Shown here: positions 12,407-24,700 of the stretch, piece after piece | How positions within the stretch are numbered: the first letter of the stretch is position 1 | Layout of the letters: the number at the start of each line of letters is the position of its first letter | Assembly (NCBI GenBank): GCA_003117195.1 | Contig: BDSI01000189.1 | Coordinates: 1 to 64,000 of the forward strand | Direction: 5' to 3' | DNA length: 64,000 nucleotides | DNA from: Eudorina sp. 2006-703-Eu-15 | Lineage: Eukaryota; Chlorophyta; Chlorophyceae; Chlamydomonadales; Volvocaceae | Notes under the pieces: generated by a model | The model's input: the letters and a program-made list of their open reading frames with translations, nothing else | Told to the model about the DNA's origin: nothing | The model's database searches: none | Translations under genes and position numbers: made by a program

Positions 12407-13450
12407 CTAGTGCTCCGACCCGCGGTAGCGCCCCGCGAGGATGAGGTCCCCTTCAGTCCCCCTCACCGGCCCCCCTGCCGTCCCATCTTCAGCCCCGAAG
12501 AGCCGCACAGGGCACAGCCCCCGCGCAGCCCCCAGCAGGCCCGCTACCTCTGAAGCCTTGGTGATCCGAAGGCACCTCAAAGACGTCCCGGGCCGCCTGC
12601 GGCGTTATAGCAGGGAGGGCACGCACACACTTCGGTATGTGGGGATACAAACCACTGAGCAATGAGCGTCCGGTGAGTCCGTACAGTATCGTACAGTACG
12701 GCAAAGTACAGTACCGGTAGTGGGGCGCATCGCGTTCATTCTAGGCGCGCCGGCGTGGAACCGGGGTTGCAAGTAACTTTTGAGTGAAAATACTATATCA
12801 TAATCAGGTAAGGTCATCCCACCGACACACCCCGCAACCTCAACCCCACCCTTCCGCCCTCGGGAGGGAAGGGTGCCCTCTCCACCTCCCCGCCAACACC
12901 CCCCTCCCCTCGCCCCACCCCAAGCAAGGCCCCTGCGCAAGCTCGTGGCCTTTGGCCGCCTCCCCCTCCTACTTAACCCCGCCCCTCCCCCCTCCCCTTT
13001 CCCCCTCCCCCTCTCACCCGGCAGCCTGGCCGCAGACGGCCGCCCTCCCGCCCGGTACAGGTGGTCCCGGGTGGCGGCGGCGGTGCCGCCCGACACAGTC
13101 CACACAAAGCGGCCCTCCGGATCTGCCGCCACCTCCACCTTGGCTCCCGCGGCCGCAGCCGCGACGCCAGCAGCAGTGCGTGTGCCGTACACGGCGTACG
13201 GCTCGTGCACGTGGGGCCGGCTGGCCGGTTCAGGCAGCGCCGCCGCCGCCGCCGCCGCGGTGAGCAGCGGGGGGGTTCGCGGGGCGTCCGGCGCGTCGGC
13301 GGCTGTAGCGCCCGCGGCGGCGGGTGAGGTCAGGACCGCGAAGGTGAAGGAATCGCGACGGCCGCGGCCGCGGCCGCGGTCGGGGTCATGGGTTTCGGAG
13401 CCGCCGGCCGCGTGATGGCGCCGGGAGGGCGAGTCGGAGAGCGACGACAT
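12407..13450 (-). CDS. Hypothetical protein, incompletely resolved gene model
   Basis: Two coding-like exons are visible. The first, 13450-13018, starts at ATG and encodes an Arg/Ser/Ala-rich segment followed by HEPYAVYGTRTAAG and a less biased stretch (EVAADPEGRFVWTVSGG, then RDHLYRAGG); it ends at a GTGAGA donor in phase 1. The last, 12596-12407, follows a CAG acceptor and encodes TSLRCLRITKASEVAGLLGA through LILAGRYRGSEH before TAG. It must be entered in phase 2, so the two exons do not join directly: either a small middle exon lies in 13017-12597 or one base is wrong. The first ORF is also open upstream to 13861. The family is not recognised. Confidence 0.4.
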
Positions 13451-15537
13451 GGGGTGGGGCGCCGCACAGGAGAGAGAGAGAGAGAGAGAGCCGCGGGTCG
13501 GTCTCGAGCTGTCGAGGGAGGAATCGCTGCAGGCGTAACCAGGCGGGGTCGGCCGCCGACGGCTGATGGATGGAAATTTGGGGCAGCGGAGCCGAGCTGC
13601 TGCTGCTCCTCCTCTTCCTCCTGCTGCTCGCAGAAGAGGTCGCGATGCCTTCCGAAATGCGGCAGCCCTATGGCGCGGACGAATCCGATTTATTTCTGAG
13701 GGGAGCAGCAGCAGGACGGGGCAGGACGCTGAAGGTACACGGACAAGGCGGTGTGGCGGAAAAGGTCGCAGCGAAAGATGTGCCAGTCTCAGCCAGTCAA
13801 GGTAAGGGGACACGAGCGCGCGACTGACAAGGACAAGTTTGTAGCAGGTTGTAGCCGCCACAACGGCATGTCACATAATCGGATAGAGCCTCGCCGGGCC
13901 GACTTTGTTTGTTTGTGTTTGTTCTGGAGTTGGGCCAGGTAGGATGGGAGTGGAGGAGGGCGAGAAGGCACTGCGAGTCCGCGGTGCGTCGGTTTCGGGT
14001 GCCGACGCGACGAATTGCGGTTCCGACACCACCTCGCCCGTTGCCCGCATGCGCTCCGGGGGCGCAGTCGCAGACGCTGCACCCTGGCACGAGTGGCGCG
14101 GAACCCACCTTGGCCGCAAGAACGCGCCGGACGCGAAGCGAGGGGCGGTGCTAGTCCACGTTTGCAAATGATTACGTCACAGCCAGAGCGCGTGATAAGA
14201 GAGCAAGAGAGAGAGAAAAAAAGGGAGAGAGAGAGAGGTGTGTGCTTTTTGCACCTTTTATTACTTTATTTCTGAACCGACAAGGACGCGGCTTCCCGGA
14301 GGACACAATTGCGACCTGCTGCGCTGCGAGCTGTTCGAGTGAAATGGAGCGCAGTCAGGCGGGTGGTTGGTCCGCGGCGGTACGGCAAGCGGTGAGTCAC
14401 ACAGCGCGAGGTGTCGGTTGACGCGGTGCCGGTGGGATCAGAACAGGGACTCGGCGGCCGTCCTCGCGCGCCCGCTGCCTCCCTCCTTCGTGCCTTCGGA
14501 AAATGTCGACGCCTTTATCGACCTCGGACATATATCCCGACGTTGATACCGGGCTCTTCATCGCTCGATCGAAATGGCGCCCCACGACACCCAACCGCAC
14601 GACTGCCGAATCCCCGATCCGAGCTGCGCAGCTCCAGATAGGATGCCCCCAATGCGCACACACTGCGCGCGTCCCCTCGTTCCCGTGCCCTCGTTCATGA
14701 TTATATCGCCCCTTCGCCGCTGCCGGGCACCCGGTCCCCGCCCCCCGGCGGAGGCGGACCTCCAGCAATCGCCGCGCCCCTCATCAGGAGGCCCCGCTCA
14801 GCACACAGCGGCACACACACCCTTCGCCACCGAGGAGAGGACATCACTTCAGACGGCCCGTCGCCCGAATTTCCCCCCCCCGCCTCCGTCTCCCCCCCCC
14901 CCCACACACACAGTGGCACACCTCCTCCTGCCTCGACGCCTCCTGCTCCTCCACCTCACCACACTGCCCGCAACCCACCCGACGCCTCCTTCCGCCCCTT
15001 CCCACCGCCAAAATCCGCACGGGCCACTGCAAGCCCGGGGGAGGGGGGGGGTAAATTGACAAAAGAAATAAACCCGAAGAACGGAGGGGGGGGAGAGCGG
15101 CGCCCCTGCTCTCCGAGCTCCTCGCCCCCACCCACCCGACATCGTCGCAAGGGTAGCAGCGGGTAACCCCCCCCCGGGGGGAGGGGAGACCCCAACCGGC
15201 AGCTCACGGGTACCCCTCACCCGGGGCCCCGGCACTTGGCGCAGGTACACAGATGAATACGTTAAGCCGACCTGAAGGCACACGCCCCCGGCCCCTCTCC
15301 ACCTACCTACCTACCTACCCGTAACAAGGGCTGCCGCCGCTGGCTGGCCCCCACGGTCCCTTCCCCCACGGGGGGCTTCCCGCCCGCCTCACGGCGGCGT
15401 GCACACGTCCGCGCCGCCCACATAGCTCTCCGGTGTGTACATATGTTAGCAGGCTTCGTTCGTACAACAGATGCCGTAACGCTTCGTTCGTACACGTGTG
15501 AGTGCAGCACACCAGGGAGGGCGGGCGGGAGGGAGGT
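13451..15537. other. Intergenic / 5' region, no firm gene
   Basis: Contains two GA-rich tracts (about 13470-13488 and 14190-14240), several poly-C runs (14875-14900, 15165-15180) and a TACC repeat (15300-15318). A possible short minus-strand first exon at 14167-14109 (ATG to a GTGGGT donor, basic residues) could belong to the hypothetical gene, but its phase does not fit the next candidate acceptor, so it is not called. Confidence 0.5.
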
Positions 15538-18358
15538 TCACTCCTCCCTCGGCAGCCTCGCCACCTGGAGGCTCAATCGGTCAATCACCCGCCCCGCGCC
15601 CTCCCGGCTCAGCAACCCAAGAAGCGCCTCCAGACCCGCCCCCGCCGGCCGCACCGCCGACGCCGACGGCGCGCGCCGCCGCCGCCCGTACCGCGCCGCC
15701 ATGTCGTACTCGTCACTCGATCCGCCGTACTCCTCCTCGCCCACCAGCTCCGCCACCAGCCTTCGCAGCCTTCGCTCCGGAACCACCCCCCCGAACAGCG
15801 CTCTGAGCCAGGGCCCCTCGTCCGCCTCCACCCCCCGGGCGGCCCTTCGCAGCAGCGACCGCACGTAACCCAGCTGGCGGCGGGAGGCGGGCGGCGGCAG
15901 CCCCGCGGCGGCGGCGGCGGCCGCCGCTGCCGCCTCCCGCGCGTTCTCCTCCGCCTCCTCCAGTTGCTGCACCGTCAGCACGTGGTGCAGTAACAGGGCC
16001 AGGGGGGGGCCGGTCGCACCGCGGCCGCCGCCGCCGCCGCCGCCGCCCCTCCTGTCCCTCTCCGTCGCTTTCTCCTCCTCCTCCGCCTCCGCCTCCAAGG
16101 AAGAGGAGGAGGAGTCCATGGCGGAGGACGAAGACGACGTCGCTGACAACCCTGACGAAGCGTCGTACAATGCCGTACCTTGGTACTGATCGCCGTACGA
16201 AACTTCAGCGGCATTACCGTAGCTCGCCTCCGTTTCGGAGCCCGACCCGGAGGAGGAGCCGGGCGCTGGCGCTGCCCCCGGCGCCGAATCCGAGCCGTAC
16301 AAAGCCCGGAACGCTGCGGGATCGAGCCCTCGCAGCCGACCCCGCCTGGCCAGGTTGCCCAGCAGCTGCCGCTGCGCGGCGGTGGGCCCACCGGCGGCCG
16401 TCACCGACTCCAGAGAGGCCCGCCGGAGGCTGGCCGCCACCGCGCTGGCCGGGACGGCGACGGCGCTGCCGGCGCGCGCGCCGGCGAGGGCGGCGGCGGC
16501 GGCGGCGGCGGCGGCGCCGCCGCCGCCGTCAGGGGGTTCAGCTGCGGCCGGCTGCGCCGCGAGCGGTTCCGGGAGCAGCAGTAGCCGGAGTCGCTCCTCG
16601 GCGGCGAGTACGGCAGCTGGCAGGGGCAGGTCGGCTCCCGGGAGGGAGCAGATCCGTGTCCAGCTGCGAGTAGGGAGGGGTGGGGGTGGGGGGAGGGGGT
16701 TGCGGAGAGGGCGAGTAGGGGCCGCGGCCTCGTTGGGCGTCACCTGCCACCCGCCAGCGGACCCCCCTCCTCCAGGGAGGGAGGGAGGGAGGCCGAGGGG
16801 AGGAGGTGCGGCATCCAATGGTTCCCGGGGCAAGGCAAACGACACCGGGCGGGAACGTTGAGGGGCAATGGAAAACACCGGGTCTGATCCGCCCACATTC
16901 AGCGGTGCGGTGGCTCCGAAACCTGAGATCGCCACCCCACCGGCAACCCGGCAAATACGGTTTCCCGCCGGCTCCCTCTTCCTCGTCCCCGCGCGGCTGC
17001 CTAGAGTCCCCCACCCCCACCCCCACCCCCACCCGCACCCCCACCCCCACCCCCACCCCACCCCCACCCGCACCCGCACCCCGCCCGCACCCGCACCCGC
17101 ACCCGCACCCGCACCCCCGCCCGCACCCGCACCCCCACCCTGACGCTGCTGCAGGGCGGTTCCCAGTCCACAGTCGCTGAATCCCTTGCCCTCGCGGCCT
17201 CTCGTGGCCTCTCGTCGTCCTGCCGTACTGTACTGTACTGTTGTACTGTACTGCAAAGCAGATCTGCCTCAGGTCCCAGACAAACAAAGACAGCCCCCAC
17301 ATCCGCTCCCGGCTGCCGCCACCCCCCGGGACTACCCCCCCCCTCCCCCCCGGGGGGGGGATGCCCCCATGACTCACCTCAGCAGCCGCTCCCTGGAGCT
17401 GCCGCCGCTGATGTAGCAGCTCACGGACAGCTCCCATTCGTACACTCGGCTGCGCGGCGGCTGGGCTCGAGCGGGGACGCCCCCGCCCCCCCTGGCGCCC
17501 GGCGACGCAGCCGACCGCACCACCACCCCCCGACTGCGAGGGCTACCGGCTGCTGCTGGGGGTGCTGCTGCTGCTGCTGGTGCATTGGCTGGCGCTGCTA
17601 CAACAGCAGCAGCAGCGGCAGCAGCAGCAGTAGTAGCTGTTGGAGCGGCGGCAGTAGCGTCAGCGGGAGCTGCTGTATCGGCTGCAGCTGTAGCTGCAGC
17701 TGTATGACCCCGAGCTGTGGCTGTAGCTGTGGCAGTGGCAGGGGAGGACGCAGCGGTGCTGTCGGGCGACGGCGTACCTGGCTGTGGTTCCGGAGCAAAT
17801 CCCGGGGAGGCGCGCAGGGGTGCTGCCTCGGTGCCCCACGACTCGATCCCGGCGTGGGGTGCCGTGGGCGGCGGCTTCCCCTGAGACGTCGGTGCTTGCT
17901 CTCTTCGGCCCTCATCGCCGTCGCCCCCAACCCTCCGTCCCTCCTCAAGTGGCGGTGCTGGCAACGCCCGCAACTCGGACATCGGCGGTGTTGGTGCAAA
18001 CGACCCTTGGGACCGCAGCTGCCGCGGCGGGGCTGCCGCGGCCGACCCGTGGGTCCCTGCACCCGGCCCCGACGCTGCCACTGCCGCAATGGCCTCCTGA
18101 TGCTGTACGACAAACGGTGCCCGGCGCTCCTCCAGGGTTGATGGCGGCGGCCAGGCGCTGGCGGTGGCTGCTGCTCCTGCTGTAGCTGCTGCTACCGCTA
18201 CACCGCTGGGTGCTGAGGCCCCCGCCTCCGTGGCCCCGAGCGGCCGCTGCCGTACAGGGCTTCCTGACGCCTGCGCAGCATTGTGTGCAGCAGGTGACTG
18301 CGGTGGGCGTGTCGGCGTCGGTGGAGACTGGGAGGCTCCCGGCGGGAATGGTCGGGGG

Positions 18359-18390
<32 letters not shown>

Positions 18391-21300
18391 GGCGGCCTTC
18401 CTGGACCCGGGCGGGCCCCCGGCGAGGAGGGCCTGGTACGACATCCACGCGGAGGAGAAGTCCCGGGGGGGCCGGGGGGCCGTTGCCGCCGCCGCCGCCG
18501 CCGCCGACCCCGACGACGGCGATGCCAAGGACGGGGACGGGGACACGGCCGGAGGTGAATGCCCTCCAGCCACATCAGTACCGCGGTTGCCGATCACCCC
18601 GCCGCTGCTGCCGCTGCTGCCGCTGCTGCTACTGCTGCCGCTGCTGCTACTGCTGCCGCTGCTGCTACTGCTGCCGCTGCTGCTACTGCTGCCGCTGCTG
18701 CTACTGCTGCCGCTGCTGCCGCTGCCGCTGCCATCGCCGCCCCGGCTGTGGGTGCCGCTGCTGCTGCCGCCGCCGTGTGTGTTGCCGCTGCCGTCGTTGG
18801 CGGCCACCCCCCGCCGCGTGTCCGTGCCCCCGTCGGTACCCCCCACCTCGTCTCCAATAACCCCGTTGCCACTACTTCGGCTGCGATCGCTATCGCTACC
18901 ATTCCCACCACTGCTACTGCTGCTGCTACAGCTGCTGCTACAGCTGCTGCTACAGCTGCTACCCCTGGCGCCCTCGCCCTCACAGGGGGTACCCGGCGGC
19001 TGCTGTCGGGTCAACGAATCGTGAGGAGGGGATGGAGCGGCTTCCGCAGCGCAGTCCCGCAGTGCCGGCGGCTGTGGCGGCGGAGGCTGCTGCTGCTGCT
19101 GCTTGGCTGCACGGAAGGGAATGGCCGCACCTCGTACGAACCGTGACATGCCCATAGGAGGAGGAGGAGGAGGAGGCAGAGGAGGCGGAAGGGGAGGAGG
19201 ATGAGCCGCCTCCGACAGCGACAACGGCTCCGGCACAGCCCCAGCCGCCGGGACGCCCGGGTCCCTACCTTCGGCCGTGACTGCATCTGGGCCGGGGTCT
19301 GAGTCGGGGTCGGAGCCGGGGTGTGTCCCAACCCCGCCCCCCTCCCCCTCCGCCGCACCCTCCCTGGATGGCGGCACCGCCACCCGAGAGACGGCGGCGG
19401 CGGCGGTAGTGGGAAGGCCCCAGGCCAGCTGCCGCCGCTCTCCCCGTTGTGGCTGCTGGGGCTGCTGCGGCGGCTGAGACGGCGGCGCCGGCCTCAGGTC
19501 CTGGCCCGCCGCCTCTGACGCCGTGGGGGGCGGTACCTCCTCGAACGCCTTGGCGGGCGGTACCGGCTCGGGCTCGGGCTGCTGGCGGGCGGGTCGGAAC
19601 GGAATCGCCGCGCCCCTCACGAACAGGGACCTGCGCTCAGGCTGCTGCTGCGTCGGAGTTGTCGGCTGCTGCGGCGTCGGTGGGTGCTCGGGTTGTGGCG
19701 TTGCTGCGGGCTCCAGCCCCCGCCCCGGCTCCGATGCGGCCCCCCCCAGCCGGCTCTCCTGGTCGACCCCCGCCCCCGCCCCCGCCCCCGCCCCCCTCCG
19801 CATCTCCGCAGGTCCGTCCGCGTCCGTCACCATCTCTGCCGCCCCGGCCCCCTCCGCCCCGCTGTCTGAGTCCGAGTCCGAGTCCGGGGAGGGGGAGGGG
19901 GAGGGGGAGGGGGGCGGCAGCAGGGCCGGCGGGGGCCGCGGCCGTGCGGGCACAGCGCCGCCGCGTACGAACAACGACCTCCGCTGGGGATCGGGCGGCA
20001 GCGGCTGCTCCTGCTGCAGCTGCCCTGGCTGCGGCGCTGACGTCAGACCTACCTCGCCGTACACCCGGCGGGCTACGTCCCCACTGCCCGGGGGGTTGTC
20101 ACGGGGCTGCGCTGCGGCCCGACCCAGCAGCCAGCGGCCCGCGGGCGCACCCTCCGTTGGGCCGCCGCCGCCGCCGTCATGGCCGCCATCTGGCGGCGCT
20201 GATTGACCCATGGGTCTGTGCAGGCGGCTCTGGAGCTCCTCCGTTTGGGCTCCTGACTGCGTCGCTGCGGCGGGTGGTCGGCCGGGTCCTGTCGTACTGC
20301 CGCCCGGACCGCCGTCCTCGTTGGGGAGTCCCATGGGTCGAACCGAAAGCACGGCGCGCCCCTGGAGTCGGACCCGGCCCGCGCCCGCCTCCTGTACGGC
20401 GCCTGGGACCGCCGCGTCCATTCGACTGACTGCGACTGCATCCACTTCCAACTGAGTCTGCTGCGGCGGCCCGGAGTCAGTTGTACGGATAATGGGAGGT
20501 GCCGTACCGGCCCCGCTACCAATCCGTGGTGGAACCGGCGGCGTCGCGGCCGCCGCCAAGCCCGCTTTCGCTGCAGTTGAACTCGTCGTCGGCGACTGCG
20601 GCGGCATCGACTGCGTTTCGGGATGCGATTGCGGCTGTTGCGACTGCTGCTGCTGCGATTGTTCCGACTGCTGCTGCTGCTGCTGCGGCGGCGGCGGCGG
20701 CGACTGCGCCATCACGGGAACGCGACGCAGTCGCCACCACTCGTTGTGCCCGCCCCGCATCCACAGCGGCAGGTACAGCATGTTTCGGTACGGCACCCAG
20801 GCAAGCTGATGCGGCGCCCCGGCCAGCTGCGGCGACTGTTCGCCACGGAAAAGAAGAGAGACATACGCGTAGTTCTCTGCACGTGTGAAAAGTGATGATG
20901 ATGGTGATGGTGATGATGATGGTGACGATGATGGTGATGATGATGGTGATGATGGTGATGATGATGGTGATGATGATGGTGATGATGGTGATGATGGTGA
21001 TGATGATGGTGATGATGATGGCGTGTGTGGGGGGGGGATGCGAGGCGGGTAAGGCTGGGGTGCAATGTGGGCTGCCGTGCAGTTTGCAAGGCGGGATGAC
21101 CCGGCGGGCATCCCGACGAGAGGTGCTCACCGATTGAATCGTCGTCGTCGCCAAAGCTTTGAGTGACGGTATGTCGGTGACTGGCAGGGGGCTTAACGCA
21201 AAGGCGCGCGTTGTTTGGGCGTAGGTACCGGAGGGTCATCCATGAGACCACCGGCGCGGCTGCAACGCCGCCGTCGCGCTGTCGAAACTGAGCTTGCTGT

Positions 21301-21407
21301 GGACCACATACACGAGCGTGACGCCTGAAGCAGCTGCTGAAGAAGCCGTGCGTCTGCCAACCATCCGAACTTGGCGGAGGAGCACGGCTGCAGCACAACA
21401 AACTCAT
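15538..21407 (-). CDS. Large low-complexity protein, 1,633 aa, with repeated FVRGAAIPFR motif
   Basis: Three exons (21407-21131, 20876-17378, 16663-15538) keep frame to a TGA at 15540-15538. The second exon opens with an ordered-looking segment (ENYAYVSLLFRGEQSPQ, HQLAWVPYRNMLYLPLWM, GGHNEWWRLRRVPVMAQ) and then becomes Gln/Pro/Ser/Ala-rich. A short motif recurs three times near plus positions 19960, 19610 and 19130: RRSLFVRGGAVPARP, RRSLFVRGAAIPFRPA and MSRFVRGAAIPFRAA. A QLAW motif occurs twice. A Ser/Gly tract is encoded by a 15-bp repeat at 18601-18720. The last exon is Ala-rich with likely helices (AAQRQLLGNLARRGRLRGLD; RRLVAELVGEEEYGG). No catalytic domain was recognised. Exon 1 is the weakest part because all three minus frames look partly protein-like there. 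It is divergent from NAR1 and shares its promoter region. Confidence 0.65.
16995..17145. repeat. Intronic CACCCC/CACCCG hexamer repeat
   Basis: About 25 imperfect hexamers lie in the last intron (17377-16664) of the 1,633-residue gene. The transcript strand is G-rich (GGGGTG/GGGTGC) with runs of three or more G, so G-quadruplex formation is possible. Confidence 0.85.
18601..18740. repeat. Coding 15-bp tandem repeat (Ser/Gly tract)
   Basis: Units of CTGCCGCTGCTGCTA repeat about six times with small variations inside exon 2 of the 1,633-residue protein. On the minus strand they read SSGSS-type repeats. CTG/CAG-rich coding microsatellites also flank it (18915-18960, 20640-20700). Confidence 0.8.
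20895..21023. repeat. Intronic ATG/GTG trinucleotide microsatellite
   Basis: ATGATGGTG-type repeats of about 130 bp in intron 1 of the 1,633-residue gene, immediately upstream of the exon-2 acceptor at 20877. They keep an ORF open artificially (Ser/Pro or His runs), which is why exon 2 can be mis-extended. Confidence 0.85.
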
Positions 21408-21763
21408 ATCACAAACTCATTCACATTTTACGTATTGATCAGTATAACAAAGAATAGTTACTGTAAGGTCAACGTAGTACAGTGAGTGTGCGAGGTATGC
21501 TGTGCTCGTCATCACTTGGCGCGAAGCAGCCAGGCAACGCTGTCTATATCCAGTATCTCATCCGATTGTCCACCAACCTCATCGCCGTTGTCATTCTGCA
21601 CTTCACCCAATTGCGCTGGTCGATTGTTACACGCTGCAATCGGCAGAGTTCTGCAAAATACACCATCAAACCCAACCTATTCTTCTGCTGTCGACATCAG
21701 ATTTCAACAACCAATTCATACTGTATATAAGCGGGCGCACTCGCGGGCGCTGCAAGGGAACGG
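21408..21763. promoter_or_regulatory. Divergent promoter region between the 1,633-aa gene and NAR1
   Basis: About 356 bp, markedly more AT-rich than the flanking exons, separate two divergent start codons (minus ATG at 21407, plus ATG at 21764). A good TATA box for the plus gene is present at 21724-21730. No equally good TATA was seen for the minus gene. Confidence 0.55.
21724..21730 (+). promoter_or_regulatory. TATA box of NAR1
   Basis: TATATAA lies 34 bp before the NAR1 start codon. With usual TATA-to-start spacing of 25-30 bp, transcription would start around 21755, leaving a 5' leader of only about 10 nt. Confidence 0.55.
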
Positions 21764-24700
21764 ATGGAGTTCTCGTCGACCATCCGCGTGGCGGACCTGA
21801 ACGACTACATCGCGCCTTCTCAGGACTGTGTAGTGGCGCTGAATGGGAAATTAAGAGCCAGTGAGGTGGGTCCGCGTCCGGCCGGGGCCGCCAAAGTGCT
21901 TCGAATCGCCGATGGAACCACGCGCGGGCGCGGTCGCAACGGCGCAGCGTAGGCACTGGGCCAGGCGCATACGTATTCAGCACTCAAATAAAAGTGCGCA
22001 CGGCGGTGCACTGCTCGGGCTCCCCATTGCCCACTGGTAGCAGCAGGGGTAGCGGCGGCGTTGCGTACGGCCGAGCGCTGCTGTGCCACACTCCCTCTGG
22101 CAGCATCACACAACGCCCCAATCCCGCGGTTCGACCACCTCGCTTCTATGTTGGGCTATGTGGGGGGAAAGGCACGGGCAGTGGCCAACAGCTCATCGCA
22201 GCCCCCTGGCCCCGGACGTCGAATTCCCGCCCGTCAGGCCCGGGCCAACCGCCGCTTCTCACCCTCTCAAGGTGTTCCCCGCCCGTTCCCCGCCCCCCCT
22301 CGCGCAGACCTCCGAGGAGGTGCTCATAAGGCCCCGCGCGGGGACTCGCGCCGGCGCCGGAGGGGGCCCCCCTGGAGCCGCGGGTGGCGCCGCGCCGGCA
22401 CCGGGGGACCCTGTCAAGGTGGGGCAGTGGGCAGCATTCCCCCCTCCCCCCCCCAGGGCACCCACAGCACCAGCAGCGTTAACGACAGATCCCCCTTCCT
22501 CCCTCCCTCCCTCCCTCCCTCCCTCCCTGGACCGCAGGTGTCCCTCCACGACTGCCTGGCCTGCAGCGGCTGCATCACCTCGGCGGAGACGGTGCTGCTG
22601 CAGCAGCAGAGCGGAGACGAGTTCCTGGCTCGGCTGGCGGACCCACGGGTCACGGTGGTGGTCACGGTGTCGCCCCAGTCACGTACGGCGCTGGCGGGTG
22701 GGGACAGGCGCGCTGGGGGGGACAGGCGGGTGGGGGGGAGAGGCGCGCTGGTCTGGGGATGGTCTGGGGGTGGTCTGGGGATGGTCTGGGGCAACGTTCC
22801 TGCTGACTCGAGGGGGGATGGGTGGGGCGGTAGCTCGCGGGCGAGCGAGGTGTTCGATGTGCGCACATGCGGAGGGTGGGGTGGGGGGCGGAGCCGCATC
22901 AGGAGTGGGCAGTACGGGCGGGGAAAGGGTGCGGAGGGGACAACCAATGGGGTCGGTAAATTTGTAGCGCTTCCGGTCGGCCGTTCCTGCGGGGATGAAG
23001 CATAGTAGGAAGGAAACGCCCCAAGCTGTGTCCCCTGTCCCCGTTGCGATGTCGCTTTTTTTCCTCCTCCTCCTCCTCCGTCGTCGTCGTCGTCGTCGTC
23101 GGCACCCGCGCTGCCACGTCGGCGCCCGCGCTGCCACGTCGGTGCTGCTGGTGGCCCGGTGGTGGTGGCCTGCTGGTGGTGGCCCGCAGCCTACTTCCAG
23201 CTGAGTCCCTGCCAGGCCCTGGCCAGATTGGCGGGCTGGTTCAAGTGGCTGGGGGTGAGGGCGGTGTGGGACCTGACCACCGCGCGAGATGTGGTGCTGC
23301 TGGAGGAGGCGGCGGAGTTCATGGACAGGTGTGTGCGGGTGGGGGATTGACAACAAGGGGATTGTTTCACGATTTCGCTGTCTTTATTGACAAAAGGAGG
23401 GGCAGGGGCAGGGGCAGATGGCAGGGGGAGGGCAGGGGCAGGGGCAGGGGAGGGAAAAAACGCGGGGGGAGGGTAGCGGGGCAATGGGCGTTTGGTTGTC
23501 CCACCAACCCGGCCGTGGACAGGATGCCACCAAGCATGAGGGGCTCTGGTCCTGGTGTGGTGTGTTTGTCGTACGGCCGCAGGTACCGCCCCGTCCACGA
23601 TTCCAGCGCCAGCGGCCGACACGCGGGTCAGCCACCGCCTGGCCCGCTCCCCGTCATGGGCTCCGCCTGCCCAGGTGCGGGACGTACCTCCCCCTCCTGT
23701 GTGGTGGGGGTGGGGGTGGGGGTGGGGGTGCTGCTGCTGCTGCCGCGGATGGGACCCCGCCGTCACATGGCCGGGCGGGGCGGGTGGGCTGTTGCCAGGC
23801 GGCAATCGAAGGGGGGGGTGATGCATGCGGTGTGGTGAAGCGTGAGAGATGCAGGGCGCACATGGTGGAGGGGGGCCTGCCCCGTGTACCTATTGACTGC
23901 AGTGACAGGTGCCGCCGAGTGTCTCAGGCGGCCCATCCCATCCCAGCCCAGCCCAGCCCAGCCCAGCCCAGCCCAGCCCAGCCCAGCCCAGCCCAGCCCA
24001 GCCCAGCCCAGCCCAGCCCAGCCCAGCCCAGCCCAGCCAGCCCAGCCCAGCCCAGCCAGCCCAGCCCAGCCCAGCCCAGCCCAGCCCAGCCCAGCCCAGC
24101 CAGCCCAGCCCAGCCCAGCCCAGCCCAGCCAGCCCAGCCCAGCCCAGCCCAGCCCAGCCCAGCCCAGCCCAGCCCAGCCCAGCCCAGCCCAGCCCAGCCC
24201 AGCCCAGCCCAGCCCAGCCCAGCCCAGCCCAGCCCAGCCCAGCCCAGCCCAGCCCATCCCATCCCATCCCATCCCATCCCATCCCATCCCATCCCATCCC
24301 ATCCCATCCCATCCCATCCCATCCCATCCCATCCCATCCCATCCCATCCCATCCCATCCCATCCCATCCCATCCCATCCCATCCCATCCCATCCCATCCC
24401 TACTTTGGATCATTGGGCTGCTGGCGGACTTCTGATCGGCAGAAGGGCACAGCGGAGCTTGGTTGCGGTCCCTCACCCTCTCTGAGGACACCCTCTGTTC
24501 CTCCGCGTGCTTGCTTGTTTATGTTTGCTCCTTGGCCACCCTTGCCACGGCCATCCCCTTTGTTCCCCGGCAGGTTGGGTCTGCTACGCGGAGAAGACCC
24601 ACGGGTCACGTGTCCTGCCGCACCTGTCCTCCACTCGCAGTCCCCAGGGGGCCATGGGCGGACTGGTCAAGTCGCTGGTGGCGGCCGCCTGGGGAGTGAC

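Noticed and set aside
12605..13861. One continuous 418-codon minus-strand ORF as a single exon
   Set aside because: Its 3' part is purine/pyrimidine-rich intron-like sequence after a strong GTGAGA donor, and its 5' part runs through a GA microsatellite.
16995..17145. CACCCC repeat as an interstitial telomere
   Set aside because: Green-algal telomere repeats are TTTTAGGG or TTTAGGG types; this lacks the T/A part and lies in an intron.
18164..20429. Long plus-strand ORFs opposite the 1,633-residue gene
   Set aside because: Mirror translations of GC-rich codon bias on the minus strand; no splice chain, start context or motif.
23418..24485. Long plus-strand ORF of PSPAQ/PSHPI repeats, and [10 protein letters not shown] ORFs on the minus strand
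   Set aside because: These are translations of the CAGCC/CATCC satellite inside NAR1 intron 5; flanking NAR1 exons join in frame across it.
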